DNA of 61,121 nt from Paenibacillus hemerocallicola (GCF_006265175.1 NZ_VDCQ01000046.1:18089-79209), one strand, 5' to 3'; shown: positions 8,208 to 16,791, numbered from the stretch's first letter. Numbers and translations: made by a program. The notes: generated by a model from the sequence alone, not told the origin.

Positions 8208-9623
8208 ATGCTGATTACGGATGACAAGTTTTTATTTTTCGATACGGCCGTTACGAAGTCCATTACGAATATGTCGCTAAAGCCCGGAGATGTCGCGAAG
8301 AGTCCCCAAAACCCGCTGTTTAAAGAAGATTTTTTCTCCGAGCCGCCGCGTCCATGGGAAGCGCGCTACGACAACGGATATCCGAACGTATTTTACGATG
8401 CGGAGTATGGGTTGTACCGGTGCTATTATACGTTGTTCAGCAAAGATGACGTTTCGGCAAACACACCGCCGGAAGCGCGCCGGGGCAGCCAATACGTACC
8501 GAAGCCGGGACGCGAAACCTCTCTCGCGTACGCCTACTCCAAGGACGGCACGGAATGGGTCAAGCCGTCTCTCGGCACGGTCCAGTTCGCAGGCGATTCG
8601 GACAATAACCTGATCATGCGCAACGCCCATGGGGCATCCGTATTCCGGGACGAGCGGGAAACCGATCCGGGCAAACGGTACAAAATGATGCTGCGTCTCG
8701 ACGACGAGCCGAGATTGCTCGCCGCCTCTTTCTCGGCGGACGGCATTCATTGGCGCGAACCGATCCCGTGGGAGCCGAAAGAGCGGCTCATTAAAGCCGA
8801 TACGCACAATTTCGCCTTCCGGGACGGGCATTCCGGGAAATATATTTTGATTTCCCGCCACTGGAACCAAGGAGTGCGCGTCGTCGTCCGCAGCGAAAGC
8901 GACGATTTCATCCATTGGAGCAAGCCGGCGGAAGTGTATCGGGGAATCGGTTCGGACGACCAAATTTATTCGATGCCGATTTTCCGTTACGGGAATCTAT
9001 ATATCGGACTCGCCGCCATTTATCGCGACGGGGATCGGGAGCTTGCACATTGGGACAAAGTCGACTGCGAGCTGACCTATAGCGGCGATACGATTACATG
9101 GAACCGGATATGTCCGGGAACGCCGTTTATTCCGCGCGGAGCGGGCGAATATCCCGACGGCGACTGCGATAGCGGCTGCATCTACCCGAGCGTTCCCGTC
9201 TTCCATCCGGACCGGATCGATCTGTACTACATGGGCGGCAACGGACAGCATACGAATTTCCGGGAAACGGGCCTATGCGTCGCTTCGATCGGCCTTGACC
9301 GTTTTGCCGGGTACGAGCCGAGCGACCTTTCGCGCGAGGGCTGTCTGGAAACCTCGGTGCTGAAAATGACGGGCAGCAGACGGCTTCACTTGACGGCCGA
9401 CGTATGGGATAACGGCTATGTGAAGGCGGAGATCCGCGATCGGTCCGGAAAGCCTGTGGACGGCTATCGCTTCGAGCAGTTCCGGACAATAACGGAAACG
9501 ACGACCGGCGGAACGGCATCGTGGGAGCAGAACGGCGAAATAGGCATGCCGGATGCAGGCTTTACGATCCGCTTCCGGGTGAAAAACGCCAAGCTTTACG
9601 CAGGGGAGATGAGACAACGGTGA
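8208..9623 (+). CDS. Five-bladed beta-propeller glycosidase-like protein (GH32/43/68 clan-like)
   Basis: 471 cytosolic residues (no signal peptide). Repeated blades with F-x-DG-x-HW patterns (AYSKDGTEWVKP, SFSADGIHWREP, ESDDFIHWSKP) resemble the propeller glycosidases that act on fructosyl, arabinosyl or xylosyl bonds. I do not recognise an exact family. The frame extends to a GTG at 8166, but GCGGAGGAAG directly precedes ATG 8208. Its TGA overlaps the GTG of the downstream aldolase (GTGA), showing translational coupling. It probably releases or processes a sugar acid used by that aldolase (inference). Confidence 0.65.
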   Translation: MLITDDKFLFFDTAVTKSITNMSLKPGDVAKSPQNPLFKEDFFSEPPRPWEARYDNGYPNVFYDAEYGLYRCYYTLFSKDDVSANTPPEARRGSQYVPKPGRETSLAYAYSKDGTEWVKPSLGTVQFAGDSDNNLIMRNAHGASVFRDERETDPGKRYKMMLRLDDEPRLLAASFSADGIHWREPIPWEPKERLIKADTHNFAFRDGHSGKYILISRHWNQGVRVVVRSESDDFIHWSKPAEVYRGIGSDDQIYSMPIFRYGNLYIGLAAIYRDGDRELAHWDKVDCELTYSGDTITWNRICPGTPFIPRGAGEYPDGDCDSGCIYPSVPVFHPDRIDLYYMGGNGQHTNFRETGLCVASIGLDRFAGYEPSDLSREGCLETSVLKMTGSRRLHLTADVWDNGYVKAEIRDRSGKPVDGYRFEQFRTITETTTGGTASWEQNGEIGMPDAGFTIRFRVKNAKLYAGEMRQR

Positions 9624-10555
9624 GCACCTATGACCTGAACAAATTCAAAGGTATTATCGTCGCCATGTACGCATGCTACGATGAGGACGGCAACGTATGC
9701 CCGGAATCGGTCAAGAGGCTTGCCCGCCATTATGCCGGTACGGGCGTCAAAGGGCTTTATGTCGGAGGCAGCACCGGCGAAGGCATACTGCAAAGCGTGG
9801 CGGAACGCAAGCTCGCGCTCGAAGCCGTCATGGAGGAGGTCGGAGGCGAATTGACGGTGATCGTTCACGTCGGCGCTCCATCCACCCGGGACAGCGTCGA
9901 GCTGTCCATTCACGCGGAGTCCGTAGGCGCCGATGCGATCTCGGCCGTACCGGCCATTTATTACCGGCTGCCCCCGGCCGGTGTCGAACGGCATTGGCGA
10001 GCGATGATCGACAGCACGAAGCTGCCTTTTATCATCTACCATATTCCGCAAACGACGGGCTTTCAGCTTACGACGTCGCTGCTGTCCAAGATGGCGGCCC
10101 ATGAACGAGTGATCGGCGTAAAAATATCGTCCGAGAGCGCCTTCGAGCTGCAGCAGTTCAAAGCCGCCGGAGGTCCGGACTTCCTCGTCCTGAACGGACC
10201 GGACGAGCAGTATTTGGCCGGGCGCAGCATCGGGGCCGACGGCGGGATCGGCGGCACGTACGGCGTCATGCCGGAGCTGTTCCTCCACATCGAGCGATGC
10301 TTCGTCGATAGCCGCATGGAAGAAGCGCTGGAATGGCAGACCCGGGTCAATGCGATCATCGTCGAGCTTCTGTCCTTCCCTTCTCTGTACGGCGCCTGCA
10401 AAGCCATTATGGGTTTGCGCGGACTGGACTGCGGGGAACCCCGGCTGCCTTTGCTGCCGCTCGGAGAGTCGGACATGGAACGGGCGGCGGCGCTGAAAGC
10501 GAAAATAATGGAGTATACCGGGAACGTCAAAGCGGAACGCACCATCGTTTCGTAG
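9620..10555 (+). CDS. Dihydrodipicolinate synthase / N-acetylneuraminate lyase family aldolase
   Basis: 311 residues of a class I (Schiff-base) TIM-barrel aldolase. Hallmarks are the pyruvate-binding loop YVGGSTGEGILQS, the catalytic tyrosine region AIYYRLP, and the lysine in VIGVKISS. The family cleaves or forms bonds to pyruvate (sialic acid, 2-keto-3-deoxy acids, dihydrodipicolinate); the carbohydrate setting favours a catabolic lyase. The GTG start overlaps the previous stop. A paralogue lies at 39462-40385, also beside a propeller-fold gene. Confidence 0.85.
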   Translation: MSTYDLNKFKGIIVAMYACYDEDGNVCPESVKRLARHYAGTGVKGLYVGGSTGEGILQSVAERKLALEAVMEEVGGELTVIVHVGAPSTRDSVELSIHAESVGADAISAVPAIYYRLPPAGVERHWRAMIDSTKLPFIIYHIPQTTGFQLTTSLLSKMAAHERVIGVKISSESAFELQQFKAAGGPDFLVLNGPDEQYLAGRSIGADGGIGGTYGVMPELFLHIERCFVDSRMEEALEWQTRVNAIIVELLSFPSLYGACKAIMGLRGLDCGEPRLPLLPLGESDMERAAALKAKIMEYTGNVKAERTIVS

Positions 10556-10571
10556 CGCGGTGCTTCCGATA

Positions 10572-10613
10572 CGCCTTCGTCGAACGGCCGTGCAGCCGCG
10601 GCGAAGGTTTTTT
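10572..10613 (+). terminator. Rho-independent terminator after aldolase gene
   Basis: CGCCTTCG...CGAAGG stem with an inner CGGC/GCCG pairing, followed by TTTTTT, 17 bases after the aldolase stop. Confidence 0.75.
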
Positions 10614-10791
10614 CGCGTCGGCTTCCTTTTGCCTGTATACTAATCGTAAGCTTGGACGCATTCGTCTTGGACGGCTGCCGGGTACATGCGCCTCCCTCCC
10701 GTCGAGCGGCGGCATTTCATGGCTGCGGCGGTCGGTCCGACGTATCGGCGTTCGAGACGGCGCGAATTTTGCATCAGATTGGTGGGAACTT

Positions 10792-11403
10792 ATGAAAATA
10801 TGGCAGCTGGCCGTCCCATACGCGATCGCGATAGCCTGCTTCTTTGCGTATAAAGATGAAATTGCCGATTGGATGGCACATCATCAGCCCTCCCCGTTCG
10901 TCGCTTTCGGAGTCGCCTTATGCTTCGTCCTCTTTCCCGTGCTGCCGTATAAAATCGTCATCGGCACATTCGGGTATATGTACGGTCCGCTGCTCGGCTT
11001 TCTGGTCAGCTGGTCCGCGGCGTCGGTCGCGTCGGTCATGCTGTATATGCTCGTGCGAGCCGGCTTTCAAAAGCGGGGCAGGGCATACTTGGCAAAATTC
11101 GAACGCATGGACAAAATCGCCAAGCTGATGGAGAAGCACCCGTTCGCCATCATTTTGGCGGCGCGCTTGATTCCCGTTCTGCCTCAGGCGCTAGTGAATG
11201 TGTATCCGGCCTTCCTGTCGATAAGGATGCCCACTTACGCCATCGCCTCCGCTTTGGGGAAAATACCGAGCATTTTGCTGTTCTCTTACTTGGGCAATCA
11301 GCTCTTCGTCAATCTCCATAACGCGCTGATCGTCATCGGCGTCTATGCCGTCCTGCTGGCATGCAGCTGGATCGGTTACCGCATCTGGACGAGAAGAGCG
11401 TAG
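10792..11403 (+). CDS. VTT-domain (TVP38/TMEM64, DedA-like) membrane protein
   Basis: 203 residues with several membrane spans (about 5-20, 35-70, 75-90, 125-140, 175-195). The VTT hallmark appears as FGYMYGPLLGFLVSWSAASVASVMLYMLVR in pieces, followed by ILAARLIPVLPQALVNVYPAF, which carries the conserved R-x-x-P. Family members are thought to move lipids across the bacterial inner membrane. The open frame begins much earlier, but the ATG at 10792 begins the protein proper, preceded by GGTGGGAAC. Stand-alone gene after a terminator. Confidence 0.85.
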   Translation: MKIWQLAVPYAIAIACFFAYKDEIADWMAHHQPSPFVAFGVALCFVLFPVLPYKIVIGTFGYMYGPLLGFLVSWSAASVASVMLYMLVRAGFQKRGRAYLAKFERMDKIAKLMEKHPFAIILAARLIPVLPQALVNVYPAFLSIRMPTYAIASALGKIPSILLFSYLGNQLFVNLHNALIVIGVYAVLLACSWIGYRIWTRRA

Positions 11404-11433
11404 TGCGAGAGCGGCGCGAAGGCGGATGGGCTC

Positions 11434-11543
11434 GATGGCTGATGGTTCGACGGCTAATGGTTCGACGGCTGATGGCTCGATGGCTTTGGTTCGATGGCTG
11501 ATGGCTCGATGGCTCATGGTTCGATGGCTGATGGTTCGATGGC
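11434..11543. repeat. 15-bp tandem minisatellite, seven copies
   Basis: Seven units of GATGGCTGATGGTTC with small variations (GACGGCTAATGGTTC, GATGGCTCATGGTTC) and a partial eighth; one unit is 14 bases, which breaks any reading frame. It lies just after the VTT gene and is not coding as far as can be seen. Confidence 0.9.
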
Positions 11544-11996
11544 CGACCCTCGTGCCGATATGGCAGGATGCCACGGGGAACAATTAGTTCCTCTATTTCT
11601 TTTGAAAGCCGTCCAACCCGGGCGTAAGGGAACAATATTTTCCTCTATTCTCAAAAATACAGCTGACCTGCGACTGTTTTCACCCAATAACGGAAATAAA
11701 TGTTCCCTTTCCCCCCACGAACGCCCCTGTCGCGAGCCTTAGCGGAACTATTCCTTCCGCACGCCCGTACATAGCGGAATCAGAACTTCCGCTAAGGCGC
11801 GTAAACCGCCCAATATGCTCAAACCACGCTTGAGTTAGCGACACGCAATATCCTCAGACTGCACTAATCTTCAACTATGCTAACTTTAACCACGTTAACC
11901 CCTAACTTTAACCACGTTAACCCCGCTTGTCCTGGGAGTCCGGATTTCCAGGTGTCAGAAAGAATATGCGCCGGAAATATTCCCGGGCGTGTCCGA
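11544..11996. repeat. Non-coding stretch: GGAA/TTCC palindromic units and a 22-bp direct repeat
   Basis: No credible gene. 11577-11810 contains several AGTTCC / GGAACA / AGCGGAACTATTCC units of the intergenic family seen elsewhere in the window. 11881-11902 and 11903-11924 are an exact tandem pair of TAACTTTAACCACGTTAACC plus CC. Confidence 0.7.
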
Positions 11997-13424
11997 TCAG
12001 TACATGCTTTTTACCGTTGTTTTCGGACACCACCGGGCCGTCTGCAAAAATGGAAGCAGGACGTCTAATGCTTCGTCGCTTCGGATGCGTTGAAGGGCGG
12101 TGGACGCTATGGCCGATACGTAACGATTCGGATCGTCCAGCGCCCTTTTCAATGCAGGAACCGCATCACCTGCTTCCGCCCCAAGTCGAGCGAGAGATAA
12201 TCCTGCCGTAAAGCGTGCGTAATCGTCTTCGTCCTGCAGCGCTTCACCTAATGCGGGAACAAGCAGCTCCGCCGGCTGTCTGATCATGCCCAATGCTTCG
12301 ATGGCATGCATTCGGACGAATGCGGAATCGTCTTGCAGCAGTTCGATCAGTCTCGGTACGGCATGGGAAGCCGATTCCCCGATTTCTCCCAGTGCATAGG
12401 CGATATACCCGGGGGCATCACGATTCTCGCTCGGAACATCCAAAGCTTCGACGAGCGCCGGAAGCGCTTCAGCTCCTGCGGCAGCCAACCCGTACGCGGA
12501 AGTTCGGACGACCGTTGGGGAAGGGTGCCGCAACCCGCCAATAAGAGCCGAAATAGCATCTTGCCCTAGTGATGCCAAAGCGTATGCAGCGTCCAGAGAC
12601 GAGGCTTCATCGGATTCATAGGACAAGCAATCGGCCAATTGCTGGATGGATCTGCCGTCCGATTCTCCGTGAGCCCGGGCAGCCTCATTTGTGGAACGTT
12701 TCAAGGCCGATGATCCGGATAGCCAACTCCAGACGTGCTCCCACATGAGGCTATGGTCCATGATCGGGAGCTTGTTCGACGATGGCTCCCATACTTTCCG
12801 CCGATTGTTCCAGCTCGGATGCTTGGGCGCTTCCAGACGGAAAAACAGAAATTTCAGCATATACCGGTCGATTGCGGAAGTGTTCGGCATTGCCGTATGC
12901 CAAATGTCATAGGCGATCAACGCCATTGTCCCCGCTTTTCCGGTTATGGGGAGCTTATACTCGGAACCGTCATCGGACAGTTTGTAGTGGTTATGCGTCC
13001 CCGGCATAATGCTGGAGGGGCCCATATCTTCCGTTACATCCTGCGGGTAGTAAAAGATCATAGCCGACCAAGGATGATGATTTCGTATTTTCTCGTTCCC
13101 CCAGTAGTTGTCTTTATGCCATGCTATGCCCTTGCTTCCCGCGCGGTTAAAATGGCCGTGCCGGTGGGCATGCATGATGTAGTCGGGTCCCAAGATGCTG
13201 GTCAGGGCTCCTCTAACGGTCGGATGCTCGAAAAACTGTTGGATTTCCGGTATACGCGGCACCAGATTGTTACCCAGATTTCCTTCGCTCGCATATACCT
13301 CATTCATTTTCTGCAATACGGCTTGATGAAATTGCTGCGAAAAATCGGTTTGAAGCTGTACATAGCCGTGTGAGATGAATTGGGCCATCTGTTCGTCGGT
13401 CAATAAATATTTGGTATCGATCAA
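11997..13424 (-). CDS. Phytanoyl-CoA dioxygenase family protein fused to HEAT repeats
   Basis: 475 residues. Residues 1-215 are an Fe(II)/2-oxoglutarate oxygenase of the PhyH family, with the metal triad visible as H103-x-D105 (AWHKDNYWG) and H176 (DIWHTAMPN) and an R187 for 2-oxoglutarate. Residues about 255-460 are alpha-helical HEAT/PBS-lyase-type repeats (AYALASLGQDAISALIGGL, AYALGEIGESASHAVPRLIELL, GLSLARLGAEAGDAVPALKRAL). The enzyme half predicts hydroxylation of a small molecule; the repeats suggest a protein partner. Start is TTG after GGGAGG. A GntR regulator gene lies upstream on the same strand and a 20-bp palindrome in the promoter. Confidence 0.85.
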   Translation of the reverse strand: MIDTKYLLTDEQMAQFISHGYVQLQTDFSQQFHQAVLQKMNEVYASEGNLGNNLVPRIPEIQQFFEHPTVRGALTSILGPDYIMHAHRHGHFNRAGSKGIAWHKDNYWGNEKIRNHHPWSAMIFYYPQDVTEDMGPSSIMPGTHNHYKLSDDGSEYKLPITGKAGTMALIAYDIWHTAMPNTSAIDRYMLKFLFFRLEAPKHPSWNNRRKVWEPSSNKLPIMDHSLMWEHVWSWLSGSSALKRSTNEAARAHGESDGRSIQQLADCLSYESDEASSLDAAYALASLGQDAISALIGGLRHPSPTVVRTSAYGLAAAGAEALPALVEALDVPSENRDAPGYIAYALGEIGESASHAVPRLIELLQDDSAFVRMHAIEALGMIRQPAELLVPALGEALQDEDDYARFTAGLSLARLGAEAGDAVPALKRALDDPNRYVSAIASTALQRIRSDEALDVLLPFLQTARWCPKTTVKSMY

Positions 13425-13442
13425 TGCATGATACCTCCCATA

Positions 13443-13462
13443 AAATATTATATATAATATTT
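13443..13462 (-). promoter_or_regulatory. Perfect 20-bp AT palindrome upstream of the dioxygenase gene
   Basis: AAATATTATATATAATATTT is its own reverse complement and lies 19 bases upstream of the start codon. Related AT-rich tracts (ATTATATATAAC, ATATATATTATATAG) lie upstream of the GntR gene at 14378-14409, so this may be an operator bound by that regulator. The extreme AT content makes chance symmetry easier, hence moderate confidence. Confidence 0.4.
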
Positions 13463-13574
13463 GATCACAAGGTGATTATACAATACGATTTTACACTATT
13501 CAATAAGATTATATAATATTTATTGTTATTATATAAAATAAAAAATCCACTTGATGAGCACGGTACCGTTATAC

Positions 13575-13615
13575 AAAAAAAACCGTACGGCATCATGATC
13601 ATGCCGACGGCTTTT
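13575..13615 (-). terminator. Rho-independent terminator of the GntR gene
   Basis: On the minus strand CCGTCGGCAT...ATGCCGTACGG forms a stem with a single bulge, followed by TTTTTTTT. It lies 33 bases after the GntR stop. Confidence 0.8.
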
Positions 13616-13647
13616 GGTTCCAATTTTTGTTTGAAGGACACCTGCAA

Positions 13648-14346
13648 TCAGATCCATTCGTTCTGGGCAAGCTCCAACCGGGTAACCGGACCGATGTCCA
13701 TATAATCCCTATAGGCACGGCGGATATGCTCCCTCATCACTTTTTCCGCATGATCGGGGTCGCCCTGCTTGAGAGCCTCGATCAGCTCCCCGTGCTCGGA
13801 CACTTCCTTTTCTTTGCTGAACTTGCGTCCGACGATCCGGTTCACCAACTGATTTCGAAAGGAAATAATATGAAGCATGGACACTAAGACGGAGTGCTTG
13901 GAAAGCATGTAGATATAGTGGTGAATATAACCGGAATCCTGCTGGAGAGATTCGATCGTGTCGTCGTCAAGCTTCTTTTTCATATCCTCATAAAATTGTT
14001 CCAAATGTTTGATATCTTTATTGGACACATTTTGAACGGCCAATCGGATCGCCATTCCCTCCAGAACGGAGCGGAACGAATAATGCTCGAACACGTCTCT
14101 TTCGCTTAACGTGTTAATGACCGGTCCTTTTTTCGGAACCAGGGTGACTATCCCTTCTCCTGCCAACTGGCGGATCGCTTCGCGAATCGGTGTTTGGCTG
14201 ACACCGAGCTCGCGGGCCAGTGACGTCTCCACGATCCGATCGCCCGGGTCTAATTCGCCGACGATAATCTTTTGTTTGATGAACTTCACGATATCTGCAC
14301 TTAAGTTTTGCTTATTGGTCGATGCCGCACGGTTAGTTTCATTCAT
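13648..14346 (-). CDS. GntR family transcriptional regulator, FCD (FadR-like) subgroup
   Basis: 232 residues: an N-terminal winged helix (about 15-80, GDRIVETSLARELGVSQTPIREAIRQLAGEG) and a helical FCD ligand domain (about 88-215) with candidate metal/ligand residues in FYEDM, YIHHYIY and EHGELIEAL...MREHIRRAY. ATG start is preceded by AAAGGTG. It is transcribed toward the dioxygenase/HEAT gene and separated from it by its own terminator, so it probably regulates that gene and itself in trans. Confidence 0.9.
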   Translation of the reverse strand: MNETNRAASTNKQNLSADIVKFIKQKIIVGELDPGDRIVETSLARELGVSQTPIREAIRQLAGEGIVTLVPKKGPVINTLSERDVFEHYSFRSVLEGMAIRLAVQNVSNKDIKHLEQFYEDMKKKLDDDTIESLQQDSGYIHHYIYMLSKHSVLVSMLHIISFRNQLVNRIVGRKFSKEKEVSEHGELIEALKQGDPDHAEKVMREHIRRAYRDYMDIGPVTRLELAQNEWI

Positions 14347-14377
14347 GGTCGGTTCACCTTTGGAAGTATGGAGTATT

Positions 14378-14409
14378 ATTCATTATATATAACATATATA
14401 TATTATATA
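14378..14409 (-). promoter_or_regulatory. AT-rich palindromic tract upstream of GntR gene
   Basis: ATTATATATAACATATATAT followed by ATTATATAG lies 32-63 bases upstream of the GntR start. Its ATTATATA units resemble the 20-bp palindrome before the dioxygenase gene. Candidate autoregulatory site. Confidence 0.3.
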
Positions 14410-14485
14410 GCAAATAGAGAGGATCAACAACAAAGCCGCGGATCGTGAAGGGCTGAACGGATCGCGTCTCTTATTTTGAATATGC

Positions 14486-14512
14486 AAAAAAGGCCGCGCG
14501 AACGCGACCCTT
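14486..14512 (-). terminator. Rho-independent terminator of the COG0523 GTPase gene
   Basis: On the minus strand GGGTCGCG-TTCG-CGCGGCC folds into a GC stem followed by TTTTTT, about 90 bases after the GTPase stop. Confidence 0.75.
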
Positions 14513-14603
14513 GTTTCATTATATTTATGGCATGCATGCCGTGATAAGGAGCTCTCTCCTCACTCTCCAACTCCGTGAACCGTCCGGCTGCCCTCTGCCT
14601 CCT

Positions 14604-15818
14604 TTAGTGTAGCATTTCGACCTCTTCCATCGCCGCATTCGGGAATTCGTCGGGAAAGGCGTTCCAATCCGCATCCAACTCGTCGTCGGTCAGCAAGCAG
14701 CCGTCCAGCGAGGCGGAGAGACGCGCCCGGTCCATCCCGATGCCGATCAGGACGACTTTGTTGATTCGGTCGCCGTATACCGGGTCCCACTCGTTCCGCA
14801 ATGCATCATCCTCCGCCATCAGCCGCCGCTTCTCCTCCTCCGGCAGCGCGGCGACCCAGTAGCCGGCCGGCCCGAATTGGATGGAAGGTCCCGCCTGGCT
14901 CAAGTTTTGCGCCATATCGTTGCGGGTGGCGAGCCATACCATGCCTTTCGCCCGGACGATTTCCTCCGGCCAATCGGACATCCATTGCATCAATCTCTCG
15001 GGATGGAACGGCTTGTTGCGCTCGTACACAAATGAGGATATGCCGTATTCCTCCGTTTCCGGCGTGTGGACCGGCTTCTCCAGCTCCTTGATCCAGCCTG
15101 CGGACGAGCTCGCTTCGTCGAAATCGAACAGGCCGGTGTTCAGGATTGTCGACGGGTCGACTTGACCTTGCACGGTGCGGAGCAGTTTCGCTCTCGGCTG
15201 CAGCTTGCGAAGCACGGCCTCCAGCTCGACCAGATCGTCCTCGTCCACCTTATCGCATTTATTCAGCAGGAGCACGTCGCAAAACTCGATCTGATCGATC
15301 AGCAAATCGACCACTTCCCGCGTATCGTCCTCCCCTACCGCCTGATCGCGCTCCAGCAGCGTCTCGCCCGAAGAAAAGTCGTGCCAGAACCGGTACGCGT
15401 CGACGACGGTGACCATGCAATCGAGCCGGCAAAACCGGGTCAGGTCGATTCCGTGCTCCTCGTCTATATAAGTAAACGTCTGGGCTACCGGCACAGGCTC
15501 TCCCACTCCGGTCGATTCGATCAAAATGTAGTCGAAACGCCCCTCCTTGGCCAGCTTCTCTACCTCCCGCAGCAAGTCCTCCCGCAACGTGCAGCAAATG
15601 CAGCCGTTCGACATCTCGACCAGCTTCTCGTTCGTACGCGATAAGCCGCCGCCTTCCTTGATCAATCCGGCGTCGATGTTCACCTCGCTAAGATCGTTGA
15701 CGATAACGGCAACCTTCAGCCCGTTGCGGTTGTTCAGCACATGGTTCAATACGGTCGTTTTTCCCGCTCCCAAATATCCGCTCAGGACGGTTACGGGTAT
15801 TTTGTCGGCATTATTCAT
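14604..15818 (-). CDS. yciC: COG0523 GTPase, YciC/ZagA-like zinc metallochaperone
   Basis: 404-residue G3E-family GTPase. Walker A is GYLGAGKT (residues 14-21), the family-defining CxCC metal motif is C73-x-C75-C76, Walker B follows in YILIESTGVGEP, and a base-recognition NKCD is at about residue 195. An acidic insert follows and a CobW C-terminal domain closes the protein. Zur-controlled proteins of this size in Bacillus (YciC/ZagA) deliver zinc to key enzymes under starvation. A Zur-box-like site (GTAATTTTTAC core) lies 22 bases upstream, supporting that role. A second paralogue and the stub of a third follow within 5 kb. Confidence 0.88.
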   Translation of the reverse strand: MNNADKIPVTVLSGYLGAGKTTVLNHVLNNRNGLKVAVIVNDLSEVNIDAGLIKEGGGLSRTNEKLVEMSNGCICCTLREDLLREVEKLAKEGRFDYILIESTGVGEPVPVAQTFTYIDEEHGIDLTRFCRLDCMVTVVDAYRFWHDFSSGETLLERDQAVGEDDTREVVDLLIDQIEFCDVLLLNKCDKVDEDDLVELEAVLRKLQPRAKLLRTVQGQVDPSTILNTGLFDFDEASSSAGWIKELEKPVHTPETEEYGISSFVYERNKPFHPERLMQWMSDWPEEIVRAKGMVWLATRNDMAQNLSQAGPSIQFGPAGYWVAALPEEEKRRLMAEDDALRNEWDPVYGDRINKVVLIGIGMDRARLSASLDGCLLTDDELDADWNAFPDEFPNAAMEEVEMLH

Positions 15819-15835
15819 CTTTCAAGCTCTCCTTT

Positions 15836-15856
15836 AAAAGTAATTTTTACGATTTT
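15836..15856 (-). promoter_or_regulatory. Zur-box-like operator (site 1)
   Basis: AAAGTAATTTTTACGATTT (minus strand AAATCGTAAAAATTACTTT) matches the Bacillus Zur pattern TCGTAAT-N-ATTACGA at most positions, centred 27 bases before the GTPase start. Confidence 0.7.
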
Positions 15857-15874
15857 ATAAGGTGGAAAAAGCGG

Positions 15875-16072
15875 CTACTGGACCATTCGCCATTTATCCA
15901 TGGCGGGAATCGTCATTCGTTTCATCACGGCTTCCAATCCTTTTGATTGGACATTACCGGTTGTTCGATTCCTTGGCGGAAATTCATAGCTATCGTTCAC
16001 TTCGGACGTAACCAAACGCGTTTTGTCCGGTTTTCCGCCTTCGGCGCTTTTTGCGTACGCAATCCCTTGCAT
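15875..16072 (-). CDS. Uncharacterised 65-residue protein with its own Zur box
   Basis: A frame encoding a basic protein (MQGIAYAKSAEGG..., ending MDKWRMVQ) with no hydrophobic segment, no cysteines and no motif I recognise; it does not look like the zinc-free ribosomal protein paralogues often found in Zur regulons. No strong ribosome binding site is seen before the ATG, so the start or even the coding status is uncertain. Support comes mainly from the GTAATTATTAC operator 34 bases upstream and its place immediately before the Zur-controlled GTPase. Confidence 0.4.
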   Translation of the reverse strand: MQGIAYAKSAEGGKPDKTRLVTSEVNDSYEFPPRNRTTGNVQSKGLEAVMKRMTIPAMDKWRMVQ

Positions 16073-16102
16073 TCGGACTTGCCGTGCGCCTTGGAGTCTT
16101 AT

Positions 16103-16119
16103 AAGTAATTATTACAATT
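16103..16119 (-). promoter_or_regulatory. Zur-box-like operator (site 2)
   Basis: Core GTAATTATTAC (16106-16116) is a perfect match to the central GTAAT-N-ATTAC of the Zur consensus. It precedes the 65-residue ORF. Confidence 0.65.
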
Positions 16120-16243
16120 AAACTATATCAGCATAGCGAGTCTACGTCAATGCCATCCGCAGAATGCCCATTCCTCCCCCATCTCCGCCCTCCGGAAAAA
16201 GTACGCCTCTCCTTTCATGGCTTCCGATTCTCGCGAACGAACA

Positions 16244-16274
16244 AATCCCCCGGACTGCATAGTCCGAGGGGATT
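16244..16274 (-). terminator. Terminator-like hairpin after the 116-residue protein gene
   Basis: On the minus strand AATCCCCTCGGACT-ATGC-AGTCCGGGGGATT forms a 13-pair stem with one mismatch, followed by TGTT, 36 bases after the stop. Confidence 0.7.
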
Positions 16275-16309
16275 CGGATCGTCTGGAAGTCGTGGCGCGA
16301 CGCGCTATA

Positions 16310-16660
16310 CTACCGTCCGATTTTATTATTGATATTCAAATTCATTCCGCCTATTTTATCGTTGATGCGGTTCTGAATTTCGTGCAGTTGCGCCATATCG
16401 TGCGCCAGATCGATGACTTTCGTCTTGACGACGGCGATTACGCTGCTGGCTACCCGGGCTACATAATCGTCCGCTACGGGATTTCCGGACGGGAGCGCGG
16501 CCATCTGGCCCAAGCTCTGCATAGCCTCGGTGCTCACCCGCAAATTTTTGCTGTTAATTTGCTCCTGTACCGCCTTCTGCATGCCGGACAAAGCCGCTTT
16601 CTGCAATTCCGGATCCGAGGCGAGCAGCTTTCCCAATTCATCCATTCCTTTATCGGACAT
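16310..16660 (-). CDS. 116-residue helical protein next to a radical SAM gene
   Basis: Begins MSDKGMDELGKLL after a strong GGGAGGAA site; the frame is open upstream but that site fixes the ATG at 16660. The sequence is helical, free of cysteine, with a central segment (DDYVARVASSVIAVVKTKVIDLAHD) and a C-terminus ending NINNKIGR. The first 50 residues (L..LLASDPELQKAALSG...) loosely recall Nif11-type leader regions found in RiPP precursors; this is a resemblance by eye, not an established match. It lies 131 bases downstream of the radical SAM gene on the same strand and is followed by a terminator. Confidence 0.7.
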   Translation of the reverse strand: MSDKGMDELGKLLASDPELQKAALSGMQKAVQEQINSKNLRVSTEAMQSLGQMAALPSGNPVADDYVARVASSVIAVVKTKVIDLAHDMAQLHEIQNRINDKIGGMNLNINNKIGR

Positions 16661-16791
16661 TGGTATTCCTCCCATTTTATAATTGCATGATGTCGCTAGG
16701 GTCGCAATATGACGGAATTGGGCAAGAGGTGTCGAGAGGCGCGAAGCAGAGTCCGGCATTTGCGGGAAGTGCCGTCAGAGGTGTACAGCAG

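Noticed and set aside
11434-11543. Possible CRISPR array
   Set aside because: The units are directly contiguous 15-mers without spacers, and no cas genes are present.
13465-13647. 60-codon minus-strand frame between the GntR and dioxygenase genes
   Set aside because: It overlaps the GntR terminator and an AT-rich promoter; composition is random and no ribosome binding site exists.
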